20,585 bases of DNA from Ahniella sp. (GTDB lineage: Bacteria > Pseudomonadota > Gammaproteobacteria > Xanthomonadales > Ahniellaceae): assembly GCA_016712105.1 (NCBI GenBank), contig JADJRU010000011.1:1-20585 (forward strand), written 5' to 3'. The number at the start of each line of letters is the position of its first letter. Position 1 is the stretch's first letter. This document shows, piece after piece, positions 9,255-18,972 of the stretch. A program made the translations under genes and the position numbers. The notes under the pieces are model-generated. The model searched no databases. It saw only the letters and a list, made by a program, of their open reading frames with translations, and was not told where the DNA came from.

Positions 9255-9770
9255 ATGAGTGCCCATCCCGCCAAAGTGCTTATTAGTGCCTGCCTGCTGG
9301 GGGAACCCGTTCGCCATGACGGCCGGGACAAATGGTGCGCCGACGACGTGCTGCATCGGTGGCGGAAAGAAGGCCGGGTTGTTGGCTTCTGTCCGGAGCT
9401 GGCAGGCGGATTAAGTGTGCCAAGACCTCCGGCAGAAATCGAGGGCGGCCAGGGCGGCAGCGCCGTGTTGACCGGTTTGGCCCATGTCCGCACCAACCTC
9501 GGCGCGGATGTCAGCACCGAGTTCATCGCCGGCGCCCAACAGGCACTGGCCTTGGCGCACCGACACCACATCAGGATGGCGGTGCTGAAGGAATCCAGCC
9601 CATCGTGTGGCAGCAGTCGTATCTACGACGGGCAATTCAACGGCACGGCGGTGACCGGGTCGGGCGTGACCACAGCCCTGCTGCGTGCACACGGGATCCA
9701 GGTCTTCAGTGAGTTGGAACTGGCGGAGGCCGAGGTGTTCCTCCGGGCTCTGGATTCCGCGTCGCACTGA
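9255..9770 (+). CDS. DUF523 family protein (TudS-like, probable Fe-S protein)
   Basis: The protein has 171 residues from ATG 9255 (MSAHPAKVLISACLLG); ATG 9240 would add five residues and is less likely. The three family blocks are present: ISACLLGEPVRHDG (Cys13), FCPELAGGLSVPRPPAEI (Cys46) and VLKESSPSCGSSRIYDG (Cys118). There is one more cysteine at 28. DUF523 includes the characterised 2-thiouracil desulfurase TudS, which holds a 4Fe-4S cluster on three conserved cysteines; Cys13, Cys46 and Cys118 would be the counterparts here. The physiological substrate is unknown, so desulfuration of thiolated bases is inference from the family. The common partner domain DUF1722 is absent. The frame is intact. 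Confidence 0.9.
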   Translation: MSAHPAKVLISACLLGEPVRHDGRDKWCADDVLHRWRKEGRVVGFCPELAGGLSVPRPPAEIEGGQGGSAVLTGLAHVRTNLGADVSTEFIAGAQQALALAHRHHIRMAVLKESSPSCGSSRIYDGQFNGTAVTGSGVTTALLRAHGIQVFSELELAEAEVFLRALDSASH

Positions 9771-9875
9771 GTTCTGTCGGAACCCGGGCCCTGTGGTCCA
9801 GGTCAAGGTTCATTCATGCCCGGTTCGGTCAGACTCTGTCCAGATCGGATCGCCACGCCCAACACTGGAGCTACC

Positions 9876-10781
9876 ATGGCCTCACAACGTGTATTGGTTA
9901 TTGCCCTTCTTGGCCTGGGTGTCGCCGGTGGCGGCGCGTGGTGGTATTTCTCGCCGAAGCCCGTCGTAGCGCCACCCACCGAACTGGCGACGATCGAAGA
10001 AGCGCCCATTGTTTCGACCACGCCGCAGTTCCCGGTCGATGCCATCGAACAAGCCATGGCTGGCACTGATGAGCTGTTGCCCGAACTGTTCGGCAGCGAT
10101 TCGTTCGTTCGCGATGCCCTGCTCACGCTGTTCGGCAATTCGAACGCACTTAAGTTGCTGGTGTCCGAACACCTGATCCAACGTTTTGTCGGCTTCGTCG
10201 ACGCCCTGCCCGGAAAGAAGCTGCCGGTGGCCATGTGGCCGCTGAAGCCGGCACCAGGCAAGTTCAAGGTGGAAGGCGAAGGTGACCCTTTGTTTGTTGC
10301 CGCCGCGAACACCCAACGATATGACCTCGCCGTCGGTACCTTTGCCGCAGTCGACAGCAACGCTGCAGTGGCGCTGTACGTGCGGCTGTATCCGCTGCTG
10401 CAGCAGGCTTACCGTGAGCTCGGCCAGGGTGATCGATACTTCAACGATCGGCTGGTCGAAGTGATCGACCATCTTCGTGCGACACCGGAACCGCAGGAAC
10501 CGCTGGGTGTGCTGCTCGACGAAAAGGGCAATTACCTCTACCGCGACTCACAACTGGAAAGTGCCTCGGCCGGCCACAAGTTCATGCTGCGCATCGGTGC
10601 TGCCCATCGGGCGACGGTCAAGACCAAACTCACCGAGTTGCGCGACCTGCTGACCGCTCAGGTCATTCCGGCAGAGCAGCCGCCAGCGCCCACGCCCGTC
10701 GCGCCGGTCGAGTTGCTGCCGTCCGAAACGCCTGCGGCCGTTGACAGCGAAGGGCCGATTACGGTTCCGACGGAAGAGTAA
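9876..10781 (+). CDS. DUF3014 family membrane-anchored protein
   Basis: The protein has 301 residues. ATG 9876 (MASQRVLVIALLGLGVAGGG) is chosen over ATG 9816 because CTGGAG sits five bases before it and the signal-anchor then lies at the N-terminus. Residues 4-25 form one membrane segment ending AWWYFSPKP. A Pro-rich linker follows, then a soluble domain with LPELFGSDSFVRDALLTLFG, LIQRFVGFVDALPGKKLP, YVRLYPLLQQAYRELG and YRDSQLESASAGHKFMLRIG, as in DUF3014 proteins. The C-terminal 50 residues are Pro- and acid-rich and probably disordered. Function is unknown, and topology predicts most of the protein in the periplasm. The frame is intact. It is convergent with the radical SAM gene, only 16 bp apart. 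Confidence 0.85.
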   Translation: MASQRVLVIALLGLGVAGGGAWWYFSPKPVVAPPTELATIEEAPIVSTTPQFPVDAIEQAMAGTDELLPELFGSDSFVRDALLTLFGNSNALKLLVSEHLIQRFVGFVDALPGKKLPVAMWPLKPAPGKFKVEGEGDPLFVAAANTQRYDLAVGTFAAVDSNAAVALYVRLYPLLQQAYRELGQGDRYFNDRLVEVIDHLRATPEPQEPLGVLLDEKGNYLYRDSQLESASAGHKFMLRIGAAHRATVKTKLTELRDLLTAQVIPAEQPPAPTPVAPVELLPSETPAAVDSEGPITVPTEE

Positions 10782-10797
10782 AGAGCGCGGACCAGCC

Positions 10798-11831
10798 TCA
10801 GGCCGGCTTCGTGTTGGCAACTCGGGCGATGTCTTTTTTGGCCACCCGCGCGCGCAACTGCCCACAGCCACCATCGACGTCCTGCCCGGCGGATTGCCGC
10901 AGCTTCGTGAGGATGCCGCGTCGGTGCAGATGTCGTGCCATCTCGCGGGCACGCTCGACGCTGGGCCGCTTGAAATCGAGACCCTCACCTTCGTTGAACG
11001 GGATGAAGTTCATCACGGCGTACTTGCCGGTGAGCAGCGCTTCGATACCCGCCAGTTCTTCGTCGGTGTCGTTGATGCCTTCGAGCAAGGTCCACTGATA
11101 CTGGATCGGATAGCCGGTGGTCCGCGCATACCGCTCACCGGCTTCCACGAGCTCAGCGGGATCAATTCTCGGCGCACGCGGAAGCAGTGCGACACGCAAG
11201 TCGGCACGGGTGGGTGTAACGACAGCGCCAGCGCCGGTTTGACCGGACCGCGCGGCAAACGCTCGAAGACCCGAGGATCACCCACGGTCGAAAACACCAG
11301 ATTCTTGTGACCGATGTCGCCGAGTGTGCCGAGCAGTTCGATGGCGTCCATGACGTTGTCGAGGTTGTGGGCCGGTTCGCCCATGCCCATGAACACTACC
11401 CTGCGCAGCGTTTGCTGCTGCCGCGCCAGCACCACCTGGGCAATGATCTCGGCACTGCCGACTTGCCGGAGCAAACCACTGCGGCCCGTCATGCAGAACA
11501 CGCAACCGACCGCGCAACCCACCTGGGTCGACACACACACGCCGTCCCGGGGCAGCCGAACCGTTTCAACTGCCTGGCCATCCCGCAGTGTCACCAGCAA
11601 TCGCGCCGAACCATCGGCACTCGGATGCTCGGATTGCACTCGCGCCAGGTTGGCCAGATCTTCGGCCAATTCCGGCAACGCCAAGCGTACGGCCGCCGGA
11701 AAGAACTGCGTGGGGTCACGATGGCAGTGGTCCAGCGACCAGCCACGTGTCCAGGCCTTCAACACGGCCTGTTCGTGCGCGGGTTTGGCGCCGAGGGCGC
11801 GCAGGCGCTGGCGGATGGGTTCGATCTGCAT
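10798..11831 (-). CDS. RlmN/Cfr-family radical SAM rRNA methyltransferase (one frameshift)
   Basis: This class A radical SAM methyltransferase of about 344 residues starts MQIEPIRQRLRALGAKP at ATG 11831. The 4Fe-4S motif is CAVGCVFC (Cys106, 110, 113) inside STQVGCAVGCVFCMTGRSGL. The SAM-binding GMGEP is at 149-153, and the SLH segment is at 204-206. The methylated catalytic cysteine is in DVDGGCGQL near the C-terminus. The frame changes after SLH at about 11207-11215, in a CCCACCC run, and resumes as RVALLPRAPRIDPAELVEAG. RlmN methylates C2 of A2503 in 23S rRNA and, in E. coli, of a tRNA adenosine; Cfr methylates C8. The short length and the GCVFCMTGxxGL context differ from the usual gammaproteobacterial RlmN, so this may be a paralogue and no symbol is given. 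Confidence 0.92.
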
Positions 11832-11957
11832 GGCGGAATGCTGACTGAAAGTCGGACAGTCAGCCAGTCGGCGGGCGATTTTCGGCACAGGCGACCGTGG
11901 GTGATCTGTGAAACCGGATTCGTGCGTATGTCCGGGTGAGTCCCCCCGGAGTTGCCC

Positions 11958-14900
11958 ATGTCCCGCCCTACCCGATTCCTCCAAGTTCTGTTGGCCACCG
12001 GTGCCCTGAGCACTGCTTCCCTGGTGCATGCCGACATCCCCCTTGAAGAACCGAATCTCGAAGACCAGTTGATGAGCGCGAACGGCCTCTATCAGCTTCG
12101 GTATTCCGACAATCAGTTCAGCCCACACTTCATGCCGCAGTCGCAAGTTCAGGCGGCAGCCGACGCCTCGACCGATCGGGTGTACCCAGCACGGGTTTTC
12201 CGCTGGGGCACCACCCCGGCTTCGCGAATCTGGGCCTGCGGGCACCATTCTTCCTGGGCGGCGTCCGCGACGTGACGTTCTGGGACTGCAAGGAGCCTGC
12301 AGACGAGGAGGCTTTCGACTGCGACAACGGCTTTGCCGTGCTCGAGCAGATCATCATGCCCTCGCCGACCTACCGGGCGCGTTCGTCCTCGTGCATCCGG
12401 ATGATCGTCGGCCACGAGCTCTTTCACCATGTTGAGTTCGCCTATACCAATGCCGGTGGCGGCGCCGGCTGTGGCAATACCTTCGGCATCACTGCCTGCG
12501 AAGGCCAGGCTCGCGCGATGCAGGACAAGGTCTACTCGGACCTCGATCTGTCGCCCGGCGCCAGTTGTATTGCCGGATTCCAGACCGAAGTGAACGGTTA
12601 CCTCGGCAGCCCCGACCGTGAATTGTGGAGCAGCGGCTACGCCAGCGCGCTGTTCTGGACCTACCTGATGGAGCAGTACGGCACGTTCAACGAAGAGCCC
12701 TATCGGGGCGCCGACTTCATCACCGCCTGGTGGGAACTGGCCGAGGACCGCGTGGCGGATCCGGACGTGTATGGCATCACCGCCGACACCATCAAACTGT
12801 TCGAGCCGAAGGCCACATTGCTCAACACGTACCACGACTTCACGATCGCGAATCTGCTCAAGAACTTCTCTCTGCTTGGCCTGCCTGCCGACGCTCAGGC
12901 GCGCTACAGCTACATCGACGAGAAGCCGCACCTGAACCAGAACAACACGATGACGTTCAATGCGGTGAAGATGACCGCAACAGCGACGGTCGGCGCGAAT
13001 CAGACGGGTACGCTGGACTTCGACGCGCAAAATTCGGCGGTGACTATCTGCGATTCAACGTAGGTTCGTGCCCAGCGGGCAACACGCTGGAATTCCAACT
13101 CAAGCCGGATCCGACGACGCCGAACCCCACACCGACCACGCAGGCGCTGATTTCGCTGGTGCTGGTGAAAGCCCTGAACGTGCCGGTACGCCTCTACAAA
13201 TGGCGGGCCAACACCGCCAAGGTCAGCGCCGTGCAACCGGTTGGAACGCCGTACCAGCAGGCCTACTTCATCGTTGCTGGCCGTAACGGCCATTACGCCG
13301 GTCGGGCGACGACTCAGTGCAAACCAGGGCCACTCGCTCCGATTGTGCAATTTGCCGGTGTCCAGAGTCCGCAAGCGCCTAGCGGTTCGCGCCTGGGAAC
13401 CGTGCACGTGCAGGTGCCTGACGGCGCCGCACCCAACAACTCGGTACTCGGCTTGTCCGCCAGCGATCTTCGAGTCCGCGTCGGCGGCGTCGACGCCGTA
13501 GTCGAGTCGTTCGTTCCGCAAGGTGACGGTTATCGCCTGCGGTTTCGTCAACCCGCGCTGAGCGGCCCGGGTCCGTTTCCGGTGGCCGTGGACATCGGTA
13601 CCCAATCCACCACGCTTGCGAATGCGATCCGGATTGACGACCCGAAGCCTGAGGTTGCCTTTGTTCTGGACTTGACCAGCAGCATGCCGACACAAGCCAT
13701 GCTGCTGCCGGCGATTCAGAAGGCACGGGAAGCCGCGGCGCGGATGAGCACACAGTCCCGTGTTGCTGTAATCGGTTTCGCCGGCAACGGTGTGGAACCG
13801 ATCTTGATGCGACCGTTCTGTTGCCACTGGCGCCTTTGTCCGGCCAGCCAGCGCGGCACGCTGGAATCCGTGCTCGGATCCCTGTCGGGCAGTACTCAGT
13901 CAGCAGGTGCACCCGGTGATGGTGTCCAGGCGGCAATCGACCAATTCACGGCTCAGGGTGGAACCGGGCCAAAATCGATCGTGCTCATGACCGACGGCGG
14001 CATCGGCGAAGGCCGCGGCCTGGCTGATCTGCTTCCGGCATTACGCGCTGGCGGCATTGCCGTGCACGTCATTGCTTTCGGTCCGCGCACCGATCAGCCG
14101 TTCCTGGATCGCCTTGCCCGGTCCACCGGCGGCACGTTCCACTATATCCCCACGGTTGCTGCCGGCCCGGAGGCTGCGGCACTTGATCTGGCAGCAAATG
14201 CTGTTGATGCCGCCGCCAGGGGCGAACATGTCCTCCTGGCGCGGCAAGTTCCTGTGCCAGCAGGTGCGCCGGTCGATTCGATCGTTCGCCTTGATCCTGC
14301 GTTCCTCGGCACACAAGGTGCGGTGGTGTTCAGCATCGAGACGCCCAATGACCAGCCTTCCTTGCCCTCGTCGATCCGATTGTTCCGGCCAGACACGTCG
14401 GAAGTGCTGAGCGGCGCTGGGGTCGAAATCGTCGACACCCCGCGCGGCCGTCATTTCCGTCTGGAATCGGCCAATCTGGGTGATTGGCGCGTGCAGGTTG
14501 CACCGAGCGTGGCCGGTGGCGGCACGCAGGTCAAACTCGAAACCATCGTGGATGCCGCGCGTATTCCGGCTTTGCAGCTGTCGCTTGCGCCGATGTCACC
14601 CGACACCGATGGCCTCTGGCGTCTCGGTACCCAGCTTCAGAGTGAACTCTTGCCGACCCCGCCGCAGGCCGCTATCGGCGGAGTCCATGTGGCAGCAGGG
14701 GACCTCAACATCGTCGCCACCGTGCAGCGCCCGGATGGTGAATCGGACACGCTCGATTACCAGTACCGCCCAAAGCGCAGTGAGGTGAATATGGGCGCGA
14801 CCACCGAGACGTGGTACACGGGCCTGGAGTTCCAGGATGCCGGATCGGATACCGGATTCGTGGAAAACCCCATGTCCGCTGGCCAACGCGGCAGCTATCG

Positions 14901-16104
14901 TTTGCTGATCGACACGACATTCGGCAATCCGGCAAGCCCTTATGTCCTTCGCACCACGGCCAGTTATGCCGTGCTGGCGCAGACCATCGATACTGATCTG
15001 GACACACTGCCGGACGCCTATGAACGCGATCGCAGTTGCCTCGATCCGCAAACGGCCGCAGTCGGTTCCGATCCGGATGCCGATGGCCTCAACACCGTCG
15101 ACGAGCGTCGCCATGGTACGGATCCATGTCTCGCCGACACCGACGAGGGTGGCGAAACGGATGGCCCGAAGTAACCCGAGGCCGCGACCCGCTGAACGGA
15201 ACGGACGATGCCATCGGCGCGCTTGAGCATGTCGAGATCGTCTCGCGCCTCAGCCAGCACGAACAGCATGACCCGCTGCCACCACTGGCAACCACCCTGC
15301 GGTTCGATGTGGGCCCGGGCTTCGAGTCGGTAGCCGTTGCACGCGCGACAAGCGTCCAGGGCCCGTATCAGCTCTTCACCACGCTCTCAGGCGCACCCCT
15401 CAACGGTCGTTATGTCGATACCGGGCCGGTTGCTGGCCAAACCTATTTGCTACATCCTGCAGCCACGCACGGCGACTGGTGCCGAAGGGTTCCGAGTGAT
15501 GCAGTGTGTGCGGTTGCCCGCGCCGACATGACCGCGCCTACGGGCATGATCACGCTCGAAGACGGGGCACTGAGCACCAGCAAGACGGTGCTGTCTGCGC
15601 AGATCGACTTCGACAACGAATCATCCGTTGGCGCATCGATGCGGCTCATCCGTCCTGATGGCAGCGACACCGGCTGGCCCCCGCTTGCGCCGATGGCCAC
15701 TCTCGACACCACGAGCCTGCCGCGCCCGGGCTCGGCGCTGGTCCAACTGCAATTTGCGTGATGCCGCGGGCAACGAATCGGAATGGTATGTCGACGAAAT
15801 CGACCTGGTGGCCGCAGCCACGGTCGGTGGTGTGACCGGTTTTGGTCAGGGACTTGGTGCTCCCTGCCGCTGGCCTTGGCATGGGTGCTGGGCGACGACA
15901 CACTTCCGTCAACCATGGCTGCCGGTGATGGCCGATTCCAGCTCGAGGATCTGCCACCCGGCCCCTACACGCTCGAGATTTCCCACCCGGGATTCCTGAC
16001 CGCACAACGCTCGGTGACGATCGGTGGCGCCGTGGTGGGCGACATCGGTGTGGTCACGCTCGAGCCGGTGTCGGTGACGGTGTTCTCGGGATTCGTTCGA
16101 ATGA
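11958..16104 (+). CDS. Large secreted protein: HExxH metallopeptidase-like region, VWA domain, Ca-binding repeats, carboxypeptidase-regulatory-like domain (frame-broken)
   Basis: This is a single gene of about 1380 residues. ATG 11958 follows GGAG (11948-11951) and begins a signal peptide, MSRPTRFLQVLLATGALSTA, cleaved near SLVHA/DIP. Region 12060-13070 holds HELFH (12413-12427) and, 25 residues on, a Glu in ACEGQARAMQD, a gluzincin-like zinc site. Region 13080-13640 is beta-rich. Region 13648-14170 is a von Willebrand A domain with DLTSS (13669-13683) and LMTDGG. Region 14980-15180 has Asp-rich calcium-type repeats, DTDLDTLPDAYE and DPDADGLNTVDE. The 15300-15760 part is fibronectin-like, and 15890-16080 looks like a carboxypeptidase-regulatory fold (DGRFQLEDLPPGPYTLEI). 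Frame changes occur at about 12205-12208 (GGGG), 13029-13032 (AAAA), a compensated pair at about 13800-13850, 15163-15170, 15757, 15850-15890 and 16088-16090. Removing one G at the last gives the ending VFSDSFE and stop 16102-16104. Substrate and role are unknown. Confidence 0.85.
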
Positions 16105-16135
16105 CGTGACCCGACCAACACGGGGTGGGCGTTGC

Positions 16136-16141
16136 TACAGT
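16136..16141 (+). promoter_or_regulatory. Possible -10 element of the kinase gene
   Basis: TACAGT occurs in the 65-base gap after the secreted-protein gene, 28 bases before the proposed kinase ATG. No good -35 is visible, so this is a weak candidate. Confidence 0.25.
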
Positions 16142-16169
16142 GCCCATCCCGATCCCGGGCTCAACAGCC

Positions 16170-18834
16170 ATGTCGATGACCCCGAACGTTTTCAACAAGT
16201 CCGAATCGTCTTTGAGTCCGCGCTGGCACAAGACCCGTCAGGACGCGAGGCGTGGCTCGCCAAAGCCTGTGCCGGCGACGACGCGCTGCTCGAAGCGGTC
16301 CAACGGATGCTTGCAGCCGATGCACACGCCGAGAGCGAGAACGAATCGCTGATCGACCTGCCCGATTCCATGGCGGAACAGGTCATCGACAGTGATACCG
16401 AGGCAGGGGATGCCCTGCACGGCAAACGGTTTGGCCGCTTACACCCTGATCCGCACCTTGGGTCAGGGCGGCATGGGTCAGGTCTATCTGGCTGAACGCA
16501 GTGATGGTTCGTTCCGGCAGGAAGTTGCCGTCAAGGTCGTGCGCGAGGGCTGGGACCACCGGGAATTGCTGGAGCGATTCCGGCGCGAGCGGCAGATCCT
16601 CGCCTCCTTGAACCATCCGAACATCGCGCGATTGCTGGATGGCGGCGCCAGTGACACGGGCGAACCCTATCTGGTGATGGAGTACGTCGAAGGGGTGTCG
16701 ATCGGCGAGTACTGTGATCGCGAGCGCCTGTCGATCCGGCCCGTGTGCGGCTCTTCAGCGATGTCTGTGCCGCGGTCGGATACGCGCATCAGCGGCTGGT
16801 CCATCGTGACCTGAAGCCGTCGAACATCCTGGTCACGCGCGGGCACGGTGAAGTTGCTCGACTTCGGCATTGCCCGGCTGCTGGCTGCCGATGCGACGAT
16901 CACTGCACCGCGCGATCGGCTGTTCACGATCGGCTATGCAGCACCCGAGCAGATTCGCGGCGAGATCCCCCAGTGTTCGGTTGATGTCTATGCACTCGGC
17001 CTCCTGTTGTACGAACTGTTGACTGGACAACGGGCTTACGGCCGCACTGCCTCGACTCCGGCCGCGTACGAACGCGAAGTGCTGACGGTCGAACCGATGC
17101 CGCCATCACGCGCGGCCGACGACCTGACGGCTTCCACAACCGAGCGTGCAGCGAGTCGTGGGTTGCAGCCGGCGCAACTGGCCCAACAACTGAGCGGCGA
17201 TCTGGATGCGATCGTCATGCGCGCGCTGCGCAAGGAGCCCGAGGCGAGATACGCAACCGTCAGTGATCTGGCGGACGATCTATCGGCGTTTCTGGCGCAT
17301 CGGCCCGTGGCGGCTCGTCGCGGCAATCGTCGTTATCGAATGGCACGGTTCGTTCAGAGGCATGCGTTGGCGGTCGGTCTGTCGAGTGTTGCGCTGGTGT
17401 CCTTGATCGGCGGCTGGGGTGTGTCTTGTGGCAGGCTGATCAGGCGCGAATCCAGCGTGATCTGGCGCAAGCCGAAGCCCGAAGTCGCGTGCAGTCGCCG
17501 GATTTCATGATCGACGTGTTCGGGCCGCTGATCCCGCCATGGTGGATGGTGCCGATCTGAAGCCGCGCGACCTTCTCGTGCAAGGCGCTCGCCGGCCTGG
17601 GAGGGCAACGATCTCGACGCCTCAACCCGGTGATCGGCACTCGGGCTCGCGATCGGATCGGCCCAACTCGGCATTTCCGAGTACGAACCCGGCCTGGGCA
17701 AATGCAGGCCGCTGTCGCACTGGGCCATTGCAGCCGGCGACCGCTGGTGGAACTGGAGGCATGTCTTGGTCTTGGTGTTGCACTCAACAAGCTCCAACGC
17801 AGTGAAGCCATCGCCCAATACGAGCTGGCTCGCGCCATTGGAAAACGTCTGCCCGACCTGGACCGAAAACGGATGAAGAGATCGACTATTTTCGCGCGAT
17901 CCGAGCTTGGGCCGCTTGGACCGCAAGGCCGAAGCGGTGCAGGTACTGAAAACGGTTTATGGCCGACGTTTGGCCCGATTGGGGCCGGGGAGCCGCTGAC
18001 GATCCAGGTGGCCACCACGCTCGCGTACTATCTCCGCAATCTCAAGCGTGCCGATGAAGGTATCTTGATCACAGAGCCGAATTATCAACTGGCGCGGGCA
18101 CGTGCGGGCTTGCCGCTGCCCTGGCTCAGGACATCCGTGTCGGCTCATGCCACCAATGCTCCTGCTGGACAAACGACCGGAAGCCTAGTCCTGTTCGAGG
18201 AGCTCGGTCGATCGACGAACAGGTCTACGGCAAAGGCCATCCCGGAAACCGTCGTGACCATGAGCAATGTGGCTTTTGCGATGGTTCCGGCGGTGACCAT
18301 GCCCGATGCCGCCGCCATCATCGAGAAGTCATCGCCATTCGGCGGGGCACGAAACTGGAACAGAATCAGGATCTTGCGTTTTCGCTGATCAACGCAGCCA
18401 ACATGTGGCGCAAGCGGGAGTTCGAGCGCGCCATCGAACGGGCGCGCGAGGGGATCGCGATCTATGTGGCGCGCAATGACGGGTTCCACCGGCAAGCACA
18501 AAGGAGTCGCTGGAGCCTGGCGCTGGCGCTGAAGCAACCGGTCAATGGCGCGAAGCATTGCGCGAAATGTCGGAGCCTCTGCCCTACACGGAGGATGGAC
18601 GCAGCACGGGTTTTCGGGGCCGGATGCGGCCTTGCCCTAGCTACCGCGGCCGCCGGATCGAAGCACGCTTGCATGCGGTCGATCCAGGCTGCACAAAAGG
18701 CTTCGCCGTGTCCTGACCATCGACGCTACCGAAGAAGCGGCGCGAGGCCGGGATGTTGCTGGCAGTATGTGCCGAGCCAGGCATGGCGATGAGCTGGCGC
18801 GCGCGACACCCTTGCCCGTGCTCGCATCGGATGA
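16170..18834 (+). CDS. Transmembrane serine/threonine protein kinase with TPR repeats (heavily frame-broken)
   Basis: This bacterial Hanks-type kinase starts near ATG 16170; the frame then shifts by one base to DDPERFQQVRIVFESALA. Motifs in order are glycine loop LGQGGMGQVYLAE (about 16455-16495), catalytic Lys in EVAVKVV (about 16520-16540), VMEYVEG (about 16672-16692), catalytic loop HRDLKPSNILV (about 16802-16834), DFGIARLL (about 16859-16882) and GYAAPEQI (about 16933-16956). A membrane segment, LAVGLSSVALVSLIGGWGV, lies near 17365-17420, so the kinase is cytoplasmic and the TPR part is predicted periplasmic. TPR-like pieces of the kinesin-light-chain type follow: AEAVQVLKTVYG, DEQVYGKGHPETVVTMSNVA, QDLAFSLINAANMW, EFERAIERAREGIAIY and REALREMSEPLPYTEDG. 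More than ten frame changes occur. The end is uncertain: stops at 18714, 18832 and 18876 are all possible, and I chose the second. Confidence 0.88.
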
Positions 18835-18925
18835 CGACCATGCTGGCAAGATCAATCCGTTCATTCCGCGATTGGTAGCTGACTCAGAAACGATGAATGC
18901 CACTCGGCTTGTCATGCGAATCGCG

Positions 18926-18931
18926 TACACT
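18926..18931 (+). promoter_or_regulatory. Possible -10 element of the ECF sigma factor gene
   Basis: TACACT in the context CGCGTACACTGG lies 41 bases before the sigma factor ATG at 18973. The -35 position is not convincing. If used, the sigma gene would have its own promoter separate from the kinase. Confidence 0.3.
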
Positions 18932-18972
18932 GGCCAGACGTTCCCCGCCACGCCGGACACGATTGGGACCGC

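Noticed and set aside
9243..9257. CACAAT just before ATG 9255 as a promoter for a leaderless DUF523 transcript
   Set aside because: The spacing would fit, but no -35 is visible and one hexamer is weak evidence.
7993..9286. Long open frames on the plus strand opposite hrpA, up to 420 codons
   Set aside because: They are antisense to a well-conserved helicase with all motifs in place, and their residue content shows no family-like blocks. High GC explains long antisense openings.
14041..15269. Minus-strand open frames within the large secreted protein gene
   Set aside because: They lie opposite the VWA and calcium-repeat region, which is clearly coding on the plus strand.
18879..18972. An additional small gene between kinase and sigma factor, from an open frame over 18767-18976
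   Set aside because: Its first half overlaps what is probably kinase sequence, the rest is upstream leader of the sigma gene, and no family resemblance is seen.
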